Shown here piece by piece: positions 1 to 6,341 of a stretch of 64,000 nt of DNA. The stretch is from Phycisphaerales bacterium. GTDB lineage: Bacteria; Planctomycetota; Phycisphaerae; UBA1845; UTPLA1. The DNA is taken from NCBI GenBank assembly GCA_020639075.1, contig JACKHI010000002.1, positions 248,001-312,000 of the forward strand. The letters run 5' to 3'. The notes below the pieces were generated by a model that did no database searches, was not told where the DNA came from, and was given only the letters and a program-made list of their open reading frames with translations. The translations under genes were made by a program, and so were the position numbers. How positions within the stretch are numbered: position 1 is the stretch's first letter; every line of letters begins with the position of its first letter.

Positions 1-353
1 TTCCACAATTCCGGACCATGCTCCGCGGCTTGTTGCTCCGGCGTCATCGCCGTGCCGCAGTTGGCGAATGAGATATGCGGGTACTTTTGAATCAGCCGGT
101 CGCGAAGCTGATACGTTTCGGCGAAGAAGAACGCCGTGTCGATGTATACGACGGTCAGATGGCGCGCGTAAAGCGAGAACATGTGAATCAGCGCACAGCC
201 CTCCATGCCGAACTGCGTCGTCAGGACCAGCCGCTGGCGGCCGAAGCGATCCACGATCCACGGGATCAGCGTCGCCGTCGGCGTGTCTTCTCGTATCTGG
301 TCATTTCTGATCGTCGGCTCCTGACGATCTGTCGATAGAACGTCTAATTCCAT
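1..353 (-). CDS. cysH: Phosphoadenylyl-sulfate/adenylyl-sulfate reductase family, 3' end beyond the window
   Basis: The reverse strand encodes about 117 residues from an ATG at 353, continuing past base 1. The segment has TTQFGMEGCALIHMF (the family's ATP-pyrophosphatase-type nucleotide loop), then VVYIDTAFFFAETYQL, matching the family's strand-turn-helix where a D-T-[GA]-x-x-F-x-E-T-Y motif is typical, and later a short A-x-x-G-P-E-L-W stretch. CysH enzymes reduce PAPS or APS to sulfite for cysteine synthesis. The C-terminal half, which would show whether it carries the CC...CxxC iron-sulfur ligands of APS reductases, lies outside the window, so substrate choice cannot be called. A GGAG precedes the start by about 8 nt. 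The gene lies directly behind a cysteine-codon leader and terminator, which supports a role in cysteine supply. Confidence 0.88.
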   Translation of the reverse strand, partial: MELDVLSTDRQEPTIRNDQIREDTPTATLIPWIVDRFGRQRLVLTTQFGMEGCALIHMFSLYARHLTVVYIDTAFFFAETYQLRDRLIQKYPHISFANCGTAMTPEQQAAEHGPELW

Positions 354-387
354 CGCGCATACTCCGATTTCTGGTTGTCGGGCTGGT

Positions 388-424
388 AAAAAGAAAAAGG
401 CCCGCTGGATCAGGATCCGCGGGC
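388..424 (-). terminator. Intrinsic terminator inside the cysH leader (attenuator)
   Basis: On the minus strand a GC-rich stem is formed by GCCCGC (424-419) plus GGATC against GATCC plus GCGGGC (405-400), about 11 bp with one bulged base. It is followed immediately by a run of CTTTTTCTTTTT (399-388). It lies 40 nt after the stop of the leader ORF and 35 nt before the cysH ATG, so it would stop transcription before cysH unless its 5' arm is captured by another segment. Confidence 0.85.
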
Positions 425-496
425 TACTGTGGTCTTGGTTGAGATCAGGACGCTATATCTGTCTCAGCAACAACAACAGGTCACGCGGACCCTTGT
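413..496 (-). promoter_or_regulatory. cysH leader: Candidate antiterminator and competing hairpin of the cysH leader
   Basis: The segment GGGTCCGCG (492-484, codons 33-36 of the leader ORF) can pair over 9 bp, with one G-U, with CGCGGATCC (421-413), the 5' arm of the terminator. The same segment can instead fold locally: GGTC (491-488) with GACC (482-479) around a 5-nt loop, extended past a 2-nt bulge by ACA (496-494) with TGT (478-476). A ribosome held on the cysteine codons just upstream would cover the ACA arm and free the antiterminator strand. A ribosome that finishes would let the local hairpin and terminator form. Pairings were read from the sequence; energies were not computed. Confidence 0.6.
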
Positions 497-589
497 ACAG
501 TCGCAACAACAGATACAACAGATTGAATTACCGGCGCACAGAACGTGACCGATTGCTTCGGAAGGGCAGATTGTGTGAGGATTCGTCAT
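464..589 (-). CDS. Cysteine-rich leader peptide of cysH (41 aa)
   Basis: A short ORF runs from ATG at 589 to TGA at 466-464. Twelve of its 41 residues are cysteine, at 8, 18, 24, 25, 27, 28, 29, 31 and 38-41; the last four sense codons before the stop are all cysteine. The ORF lies between a promoter-like sequence and an intrinsic terminator upstream of cysH, the classic layout of an amino-acid-responsive leader peptide. Known family: poly-cysteine leader ORFs attenuate sulfur operons in mycobacteria. Here it is inferred to sense cysteinyl-tRNA charging. A weak purine-rich GGAA sits just before the ATG. A zinc-binding or metallothionein-like microprotein is the alternative, but the position fits a leader better. 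Confidence 0.8.
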   Translation of the reverse strand: MTNPHTICPSEAIGHVLCAGNSICCICCCDCTRVRVTCCCC

Positions 590-604
590 TTCCAAGCTGC
601 CTTG

Positions 605-629
605 GCGGCACCGTCACTCGACGTGCCGC
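605..629 (-). promoter_or_regulatory. 5' hairpin at the start of the cysH leader RNA
   Basis: GCGGCAC (629-623) and GTGCCGC (611-605) form a perfect 7-bp stem with an 11-nt loop on the transcribed strand. It begins almost at the predicted transcription start and lies 15 nt upstream of the leader ATG. It could stabilise the transcript or pause RNA polymerase so that it stays in step with the translating ribosome, as in classical attenuators. This is position-based inference. Confidence 0.45.
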
Positions 630-635
630 GAGTCG

Positions 636-665
636 TTTATAGCATGTTCGGATCCTCGGAGTCAA
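636..665 (-). promoter_or_regulatory. Sigma-70-type promoter of the cysH leader transcript
   Basis: On the minus strand TTGACT (665-660) is followed after 18 nt by TATAAA (641-636). Transcription would start near 629-630, about 40 nt before the leader peptide ATG. Match to the housekeeping consensus is good (5/6 and 5/6). Confidence 0.65.
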
Positions 666-900
666 GGAACACGTGTCCGACGCGATAATATTCGAAACAC
701 TCCTAACGTATTATTAACAGTCAACGGCGTCGGTCTGTGGAGCGTCGCCCAATTGTGTAGACGGGCGACGCGGCGGTTCGGCCATTTGTCCGTCGACGGG
801 CGATAATCCTGAGGCGCCGGTTCGTATTCGCCAATTGGCGTCCGATTGTGGGTGCCACTTGATCGGATTCAATCGCCAGCAAATCGCCCGCAGTTTCCGC
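666..900. other. Intergenic region with one strong hairpin
   Basis: No credible ORF. GCGTCGCCC (742-750) and GGGCGACGC (763-771) form a perfect 9-bp stem with a 12-nt loop downstream of the carbonic anhydrase gene. There is no T-run on either side, so it may be a processing or stability element, or a weak terminator, for that gene. Confidence 0.4.
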
Positions 901-1428
901 TTATTCGTTGGGCGCGACGTTCGCGTACTCGCCCGCACGATGCCGCTTTCCCAGCTTTCGGTAGTTCTCGACCACGTAATCGAGATAAGCGTACTCGTCT
1001 TCCCGAATGTCACGGACGATCCGGCCCGGCACGCCCATGACGACTTTGCCGTCGGGAACGTCGAAATTCGGCGGGACCACGGCGCCTGCGCCGATGATGC
1101 AGCGCTGACCGATCGTGCATCCATCGAGCACAATCGATCCCATGCCGATCAGTGAATTGGAACCGATGCGTTTGCAATGGACGATTGCGCGATGGCCGAT
1201 GCTGACGTCGTCGCCGATGTCGAGATCGACGCCGGCCGTCGTATGAATCACGGTACCGTCCTGTACATTGACGCGGGCGCCGATCCGAATGTTCGAGACG
1301 TCGCCGCGAATGACGACGTGATGCATGACGGTCGTTTCGTCGCCGAGTGTGACGGCGCCGCCAACATATGCGGTGGGTGCGATGTAACAGTCACGGCCGA
1401 GCGTGACGCTTGCGTTTTCGATAATCAT
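901..1428 (-). CDS. Gamma-carbonic anhydrase family protein (left-handed beta-helix)
   Basis: Predicted 175 aa, made almost entirely of hexapeptide repeats, the pattern of trimeric left-handed beta-helix enzymes. The family's features are visible: an R-x-D near VVIRGDV, VNVQDGTVIH carrying the first zinc-ligand histidine, and SIGHRAIVHC carrying the other two, then LIGMGSIVLDG. Members (YrdA, PaaY, CamH type) bind Zn or Fe at subunit interfaces; only some show carbonic anhydrase activity. The last ~25 residues form a charged helix (YAYLDYVVENYRKLG) usual for the family. The start at 1428 begins the fold directly; an ATG at 1440 would add four residues. No clear ribosome site decides between them. 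Confidence 0.85.
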   Translation of the reverse strand: MIIENASVTLGRDCYIAPTAYVGGAVTLGDETTVMHHVVIRGDVSNIRIGARVNVQDGTVIHTTAGVDLDIGDDVSIGHRAIVHCKRIGSNSLIGMGSIVLDGCTIGQRCIIGAGAVVPPNFDVPDGKVVMGVPGRIVRDIREDEYAYLDYVVENYRKLGKRHRAGEYANVAPNE

Positions 1429-1609
1429 GGCGGCGATCATACGGCGCGATCGAGTTGTCCGCACGCGGAGGGGCCGCAGCCGATTCGGCGACTGCACATC
1501 ACGTTCGCGGGAGTTGAATCCAATGCGCCCGTCGGCTTCGACAACAAGGACGCGCCCGCGCGGAGCACCCTCGCACTCCACCCCTGGCTCCGCGCAGGCA
1601 CGCGTCCAC

Positions 1610-2212
1610 TTACGTTGAACAGCTCGACGTTCCGCGATAGATCTTGTTCCACGGCATATACGAGAGCATCGTCGCCATGCCGCAGGTCCCGCTCAGGCCC
1701 GCAAAGACGAGGCCCGCACCGATAAATCCGGGGATGACCAGGAACCAAGGGGACACGAATGCGCCGAGGATTGTCCCGACAAACGCCATCGAACCGGCCG
1801 TTATCTGGACCTGTCGCATGATGCTGATCGGCGCCTTGGCGAGTTTCTTGACCGGAAGCCCGGCGGCGGTCCATGCCTTCAAGCCGCCCTTGAGATGACA
1901 GACTTTCTCACGCCCGGCGTCGATAAGCCGCTGGGCTGCCTCCGTCGATCGGTTGCCTGACCGGCAACTCAGAACGACCGTTTGTCCATCCGGATACTCG
2001 ATGTTCGCAGGGTTGAACGTTGAAAGCGGGCGGGACAATGCGCCCTCAATGCGTTCGGCTGTGAACTCATCCAACTCGCGCACATCGATGACGATGGCGG
2101 TACGATCGTCAAGCCGGCGCTTCAGGTCGGCGGGTTCGATCTCGTGAATGAGCGGCCCAGCGGACTGGTCCGGCTCGCGGGTCGAGCTACTCGCTGTCAG
2201 AGTTGATGTCAT
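1610..2212 (-). CDS. Rhodanese domain fused to DUF2892 membrane domain (YgaP-like)
   Basis: About 200 aa. Residues ~22-105 are a rhodanese domain with the active-site loop VLSCRSGNRST, whose cysteine would carry a persulfide. The C-terminal part (~120-190) has two hydrophobic segments, MAFVGTILGAFV and FLVIPGFIGAGLVFAGLS, followed by GTCGMATMLSYMPWN, matching the DUF2892 module of E. coli YgaP, an inner-membrane sulfurtransferase. It follows an ArsR-family gene on the same strand by 153 nt, as ygaP follows ygaV, suggesting one sulfide/persulfide-responsive unit. The ATG at 2212 is preferred (AGGA about 11 nt upstream); a TTG lies nine bases further out. Confidence 0.88.
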   Translation of the reverse strand: MTSTLTASSSTREPDQSAGPLIHEIEPADLKRRLDDRTAIVIDVRELDEFTAERIEGALSRPLSTFNPANIEYPDGQTVVLSCRSGNRSTEAAQRLIDAGREKVCHLKGGLKAWTAAGLPVKKLAKAPISIMRQVQITAGSMAFVGTILGAFVSPWFLVIPGFIGAGLVFAGLSGTCGMATMLSYMPWNKIYRGTSSCST

Positions 2213-2365
2213 GTTCTTCAAATCCTATCGATGCACTTCCGAGGAAGCTGTTCTCATGCTCGCCCGTGCAGGTTTTCCGGTGAAACGTCCATCGGGCGGC
2301 GAAGCCTACCTTACGTATCGGAATGTCGTCATCTGACGATATGTTGGTGCAAAAAAAAACGTCCT

Positions 2366-2671
2366 TCATCCGAATCGCTTCTCAATGCAACTCATGATGC
2401 TCGACAGCCCATCTTCTGACACATGATAGTACATGCATCGACCGTCCCTCTCGCAGCCGAGCAAGCCGCGATCCTTCATCAAACGCAGGTGCTCCGATGC
2501 GACATGGCTGGCAATGCCGCAGGATTCGGCCAATTCGCCGACTGTGTATTCGCCGCTCAGCAGCATCTGCACGATTCGCAGCCGATGCGGATGCGCCAAC
2601 GTCCGAAGGCACTCGGCCGCCTGTTCGAGGGCTTCCAATGGCAGTAGTGAACTGTTCTTTGCCGTCGCCAT
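2366..2671 (-). CDS. ArsR/SmtB-family transcriptional regulator
   Basis: 101 aa, the usual length for the family. The winged-helix core is clear: LRTLAHPHRLRIVQMLLSG, then the recognition helix region GIASHVASEHLRLMKDRG and the wing RDGRCMYYHV. Cysteines are at C21, C51, C74, C79 and C94. C21 and the cysteine in the ELAESCGI turn could act in thiol or metal sensing, as in BigR/SqrR/YgaV repressors that respond to sulfide. This is inferred from the neighbouring rhodanese gene. The typical metal motif ELCVCDL of ArsR/SmtB is absent. The ATG sits at the predicted transcription start, so the mRNA may be leaderless. Confidence 0.88.
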   Translation of the reverse strand: MATAKNSSLLPLEALEQAAECLRTLAHPHRLRIVQMLLSGEYTVGELAESCGIASHVASEHLRLMKDRGLLGCERDGRCMYYHVSEDGLSSIMSCIEKRFG

Positions 2672-2677
2672 ACCGGA

Positions 2678-2705
2678 AATATATCGTTATATTGCGATAT
2701 GTCAA
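2678..2705 (-). promoter_or_regulatory. Promoter with embedded palindromic operator for arsR-rhodanese
   Basis: On the minus strand TTGACA (2705-2700), a 16-nt spacer and TATATT (2683-2678). Only six bases separate the -10 from the ATG at 2671, so transcription should start at or beside the start codon. ATATCG (2681-2686) and CGATAT (2695-2700) form a perfect inverted repeat across the spacer, well placed for autorepression by the ArsR protein. Confidence 0.65.
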
Positions 2706-2827
2706 GCTTAACGCTGAGGATTGTCGCCGGTGGGTGTCGGTGCCGCGACGGGCGTTCAGCCGGGGCCGGGAGTCGAAGGGGCGGAACACTTTGCGAGCCG
2801 GGCGTCTTCGTCGAGATTCTCGGCCGG

Positions 2828-3466
2828 CTACGCCGTCTCCGGATTCGGTTCCTTCCGCAGGACCGCGCCGATGTGCAGCCGATACGCCATCGGCGCCGGC
2901 AAGTCCGTCCTCCGCGAGAAGCCGAGCGGCGCGTCGCGCCCCATGATGTATACGTCCTGATCCGCCACGCGAGCTCGAATCACGGCGTGTCGTTCACCAT
3001 CAACGTTGAATAACGCGGCCAGCGACACATCTCGGATCGAGGCGTCCGGCGCGACGCGATTCACGATCAACCGTGCGTCGCGCTCAATGTCGTATGGCTT
3101 GTCGTCCGGAGCCAGATTTTCCGGTTCGTCCTTCACCTGGGCGACGCCGAGCACCAGCATGAAACGCGTGCCCAGATGCAGCGAGAATGCTTCGTCGAAA
3201 TCCAGCTTGCCGCCGTCGTAGTAGTTCGCCTCCGTCTGACCGACGACGACGTAGTATGGCAATGAACCGCTGCCCGATCGATCCGCCTCGAATCGAACGA
3301 CCAGCGTCGCTCCGTCGCCGTCGAGCGGCGACATGGGAAAGAGCCGATGATCGCCCAGCATCGCGGGTGCCGTCTCGCCGAAATGCTCGCGCACGAACGC
3401 CATGGCGTAATCGCGCCATATGTCGATGTTCGATTCGTTGGGCGGCGTCGCCGGCGTGTCCATTGT
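2828..3466 (-). CDS. Conserved hypothetical protein
   Basis: About 212 aa from the ATG at 3466 (an in-frame ATG at 3565 would add 33 residues; neither has a clear ribosome site). No signal peptide or membrane segment. The chain alternates strands and short helices, with a notable Y-Y-V-V-V-G stretch, a LGTRFMLVLGV segment and a basic finish. I do not recognise a family. It is divergent from the kinase gene starting at 3647 with a 180-nt gap, so the two may share a regulatory region. Codon use is as GC3-rich as its neighbours, which supports it being real. Confidence 0.6.
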   Translation of the reverse strand, partial: TMDTPATPPNESNIDIWRDYAMAFVREHFGETAPAMLGDHRLFPMSPLDGDGATLVVRFEADRSGSGSLPYYVVVGQTEANYYDGGKLDFDEAFSLHLGTRFMLVLGVAQVKDEPENLAPDDKPYDIERDARLIVNRVAPDASIRDVSLAALFNVDGERHAVIRARVADQDVYIMGRDAPLGFSRRTDLPAPMAYRLHIGAVLRKEPNPETA

Positions 3467-3646
3467 TTGACGACTCGTGCGTTTTGGGCTCGGCGTGCCC
3501 GCAAAACGACGGCCGGTAATCTCCAGGCCATTTCGGTTTAGGAAGTAGGAACTTTCACGTATCATTGGCATACTGCGACGATGTGGCAGGATCGTCAACC
3601 GGCCGAAGAGAATCTCTCGTTGACTCGGCGAATTCACGGAGCACGG

Positions 3647-4933
3647 ATGCCGAACGAACAACCAGAGCAGTCGCCTTCCGACGCATCCATCCCGATGTTG
3701 AAGTGCCCGCGCTGCCGCGCACGGTATCCGGCGACGGACGAGATCGGCGGCAAGCGCGTTCGATGCCCGAGTTGCGGTCACGTCTGGCGCGACCAGCGGC
3801 AGCAGACGCGGGACGTCGCCGGCGCCCTCGGCCAGGCCGCCGATGCCTGGGCCGAGCTCGGTTCAACCGCCGTTGGCGCCGTCGATCACGCTTCGACCGT
3901 CGCGCAGCTTGTGGCGCGCACCCGCAAGCGCGACGCCTTTCCCGCCAGTGAGTGGGTCGGCCGCCGGATCGGTCGCTACGAACTGAAGGCCGTGCTGGGG
4001 CAGGGGGCAATGGGCTATGTTTACGAGGCTCACGATCATGAGCTCGATCGCGACGCCGCCGTCAAGCTCCTGCCGCGACTTCGCGAAGCCGGTGATGCTG
4101 ATACGATCGGCGAGAAGATGTTCCTCCAGGAGGCGCGCATCGCTGCGAAACTCCAGCATCCCAATATCGTGACGATCTTTGAAGTCGGCGAGTTCGACGG
4201 CGTTTACTACTACGTCATGGAACTCGTTCACGGATCGACGCTGCTCGATCTCGTCAAGCGCTGTGGTCCGTTGCCGATGAGCCAGGCGTGTTACGTCGTG
4301 GCGCATGCCGCCCGCGCGCTGGCCGCCGCGCATCGTCGATCGATCGTTCATCGCGACGTCAAGCCCGGCAACATCATGATCGATGTCGAGGGACGTGTGA
4401 AAGTAACGGACTTCGGCCTCGCCGACGTCGCCGGCGGCAGCGTGCCCGAATCCGGGGCGATGGCGCTCGGTACGCCCGGCTGGATTTCGCCGGAAGTCGC
4501 ACGACAGGAAAAAGCCGTGAAGGAAAGCGATATCTATGGGCTCGGCCTGACGCTCTATTACGCACTGACGGGCGATCGACTGATTCAATCGACGAGCAAG
4601 AGCGGCATGATCCGCCAACAGAAAGTCGCGAGCGACATCCGCCATGAGGATCTGCCCGACGAATGGCCCGAACGCTTGAAGGACGCGATCGTGCAGTGCC
4701 TGCACGTCGACATTCGCGATCGTTATCACGACGGCGACATGCTCGCTGCGGATCTCGTACGGGCGATTCAGCCAAACCAGGCGGACCTGACTGGCACGCT
4801 CGATTTGGGGCCGAGCATCTATCCGGTCAAGCTCGTACCGCGCTGGGTTGCATGGATGGCATTGGCCATCCTAACGGCGACGTCAGCGACGCTGGCGCTG
4901 TGGTATTACGGTGTCATCAACTTCGGAGCGTGA
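3647..4933 (+). CDS. Membrane-anchored Ser/Thr protein kinase with N-terminal zinc ribbon
   Basis: About 428 aa from ATG 3647 (GGAG 8 nt upstream). Residues 17-47 form an MJ0042-type zinc ribbon, cysteines 20/23/40/43 (CPRC...CPSC). A linker leads to a PknB-type kinase domain from about residue 103: glycine loop GQGAMGYVYEA, AAVKLLP with the ATP-binding lysine, catalytic loop HRDVKPGNIM, DFG in VTDFGLAD, and GTPGWISPE. A single hydrophobic helix (WVAWMALAILTATSATLALW) sits at the extreme C-terminus, leaving almost nothing outside the membrane, so this kinase has no external sensor domain. The zinc ribbon may be the input or a tethering module. No neighbouring phosphatase or FHA protein is visible. 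Confidence 0.9.
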   Translation: MPNEQPEQSPSDASIPMLKCPRCRARYPATDEIGGKRVRCPSCGHVWRDQRQQTRDVAGALGQAADAWAELGSTAVGAVDHASTVAQLVARTRKRDAFPASEWVGRRIGRYELKAVLGQGAMGYVYEAHDHELDRDAAVKLLPRLREAGDADTIGEKMFLQEARIAAKLQHPNIVTIFEVGEFDGVYYYVMELVHGSTLLDLVKRCGPLPMSQACYVVAHAARALAAAHRRSIVHRDVKPGNIMIDVEGRVKVTDFGLADVAGGSVPESGAMALGTPGWISPEVARQEKAVKESDIYGLGLTLYYALTGDRLIQSTSKSGMIRQQKVASDIRHEDLPDEWPERLKDAIVQCLHVDIRDRYHDGDMLAADLVRAIQPNQADLTGTLDLGPSIYPVKLVPRWVAWMALAILTATSATLALWYYGVINFGA

Positions 4934-5089
4934 CGCGGCGTCTCTGACTTGTTCGTCTCACCCGTCTCGGTGTCTTCTCAGGGATCGATCAGTTGTTGTT
5001 CTGCGAGAGTGTGGTGCAGAAGTGGTGAAGGCCGCATTGGATCAGGTTCCTTCATCGAGCCTCACCACCTCTGCCCAGCTAGATACGCC

Positions 5090-6034
5090 TTACGCCGCCG
5101 ACCAGTTCTTCTCCACCCAGCCGACGAGTTCCTTCACATGGTCCACGCTCGCCTGGAACATCTTGCGCTCGTCGTCCGTCAGCTTTAGTTCGATGACGTT
5201 CTCGACGCCGCCCGTGCCCAGCGTGCACGGCACGCCGACGAAATAACCGCCTACGCCATACTCCTTATCGCAGTACGCCGCGCACGGAAGGATCCGCTTC
5301 TTGTCCTTGATGATCGCCTCGGCCATCTGGACGGTGGCCGCCGCGGGGGCGTAGTAGGCGCTGCCCGTCTTGAGGAGGCCGACGATTTCGGCGCCGCCCT
5401 TGCGCGTGCGATCGACGATGGCGTCCAGCTTGTCCTTCGCGATGAGTTCCGTCACAGGGATGCCCGCAACGCTTGTGTACCGCGGCAACGGGACCATGTC
5501 GTCGCCGTGCCCACCCATGAGGACGGCCGTGATGTCCTCGACGCTGCAATTGAGTTCCATCGCGATGAACGCGCGATAGCGGGCCGTGTCCAGAATGCCC
5601 GCCTGGCCGACGATCTGGTTCGTCGGCAGCCCCGTCGCCTTCCATGCCGTCTGGACCATCGCATCCAGCGGATTGCTGACGAGGATGTAAACGGCGTTCG
5701 GGCTCGCCTTGGCCGCCTGCTCGCTGACGCTGCGGACGATCTTCATGTTCGTCGACATCAGATCGTCGCGGCTCATGCCCGGTTTCCGAGCGATACCGCT
5801 CGTGATGATCACGACGTCACTGCCGGCCGTGTCGTCGTAGCTGTTCGTGCCGATGATGTTGCTGTCGAAGCGCTCGACCGGGGAGGCCTGTCGCAGATCG
5901 AGTCCCTTGCCCTGCGGCATGCCCTCGACGATGTCCAGCAATACGATGTCGCCCAGTTCTTTCGCCGCCGCCCAATGGGCGCACGTCGCGCCAACGTTTC
6001 CGCCGCCGATGATGGTGATTTTCGCTCGTCGCAT
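5090..6034 (-). CDS. mdh: Malate dehydrogenase (LDH-like family)
   Basis: 314 aa. N-terminal Rossmann motif ITIIGGGNVGATCAHW, acidic D in VLLDIVEGMPQGK, which favours NAD, then IARKPGMSRDDL, where the substrate-loop arginine typical of malate rather than lactate dehydrogenases sits, the VSNPLDAM motif, and the catalytic-histidine motif GGHGDDMVPL. The enzyme interconverts malate and oxaloacetate in the TCA cycle. AGGAG lies 11 nt before the ATG. It is transcribed alone and ends 156 nt from the convergent kinase gene. Confidence 0.95.
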   Translation of the reverse strand: MRRAKITIIGGGNVGATCAHWAAAKELGDIVLLDIVEGMPQGKGLDLRQASPVERFDSNIIGTNSYDDTAGSDVVIITSGIARKPGMSRDDLMSTNMKIVRSVSEQAAKASPNAVYILVSNPLDAMVQTAWKATGLPTNQIVGQAGILDTARYRAFIAMELNCSVEDITAVLMGGHGDDMVPLPRYTSVAGIPVTELIAKDKLDAIVDRTRKGGAEIVGLLKTGSAYYAPAAATVQMAEAIIKDKKRILPCAAYCDKEYGVGGYFVGVPCTLGTGGVENVIELKLTDDERKMFQASVDHVKELVGWVEKNWSAA

Positions 6035-6299
6035 GATGCAAAACTCCTGGATTGAAAAGCCGTTGCGCTAACGGGTTTTCATGATATCGGGGCTGATTCG
6101 GATGTCCATGCCGGTCCGTTGGAGCACGCCCGCCGTCGTTTCGAGTCAAGATGGCCGGAGTTCAGGGCGTGTGCATCGCGAATCCCGCCGTGATCCGCTG
6201 GGACGAGACAATCCCGACCAATTTGATGCGCGATTCCTCATCCACACCTGCGGTGTCCCCTCTTCCATCAGGGCGGCCGAATCCCGGATCCCCTAACAT
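6035..6299. other. Divergent intergenic region between mdh and the S41 peptidase gene
   Basis: No credible ORF. On the mdh side a TTGACT is present near 6150, without a convincing -10 at the right spacing. Nothing else is recognised before the hairpin at 6300. Confidence 0.4.
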
Positions 6300-6328
6300 C
6301 CCGATGTGAGATGCGTATGAACATCGGG
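6300..6328 (+). promoter_or_regulatory. Hairpin overlapping the ribosome site of the S41 peptidase gene
   Basis: CCCGATGT (6300-6307) and ACATCGGG (6321-6328) are perfect inverted repeats with a 13-nt loop. The 3' arm contains the first part of the GGGAGGG ribosome site (6326-6332) that serves the ATG at 6342. In RNA it would mask the site; in DNA it could be a protein-binding palindrome. Confidence 0.45.
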
Positions 6329-6341
6329 AGGGTCAATTCTC

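Noticed and set aside
354..665. SAM (S-box) riboswitch in the cysH leader
   Set aside because: The leader is taken up by a coding ORF and a simple terminator; none of the conserved SAM-aptamer helices is visible.
5022..5068. Hairpin between the kinase and mdh genes as a bidirectional terminator
   Set aside because: GTGGTGA-A-GGC can pair with GCCTCACCAC, but the loop is long and there is no T-run on either strand.
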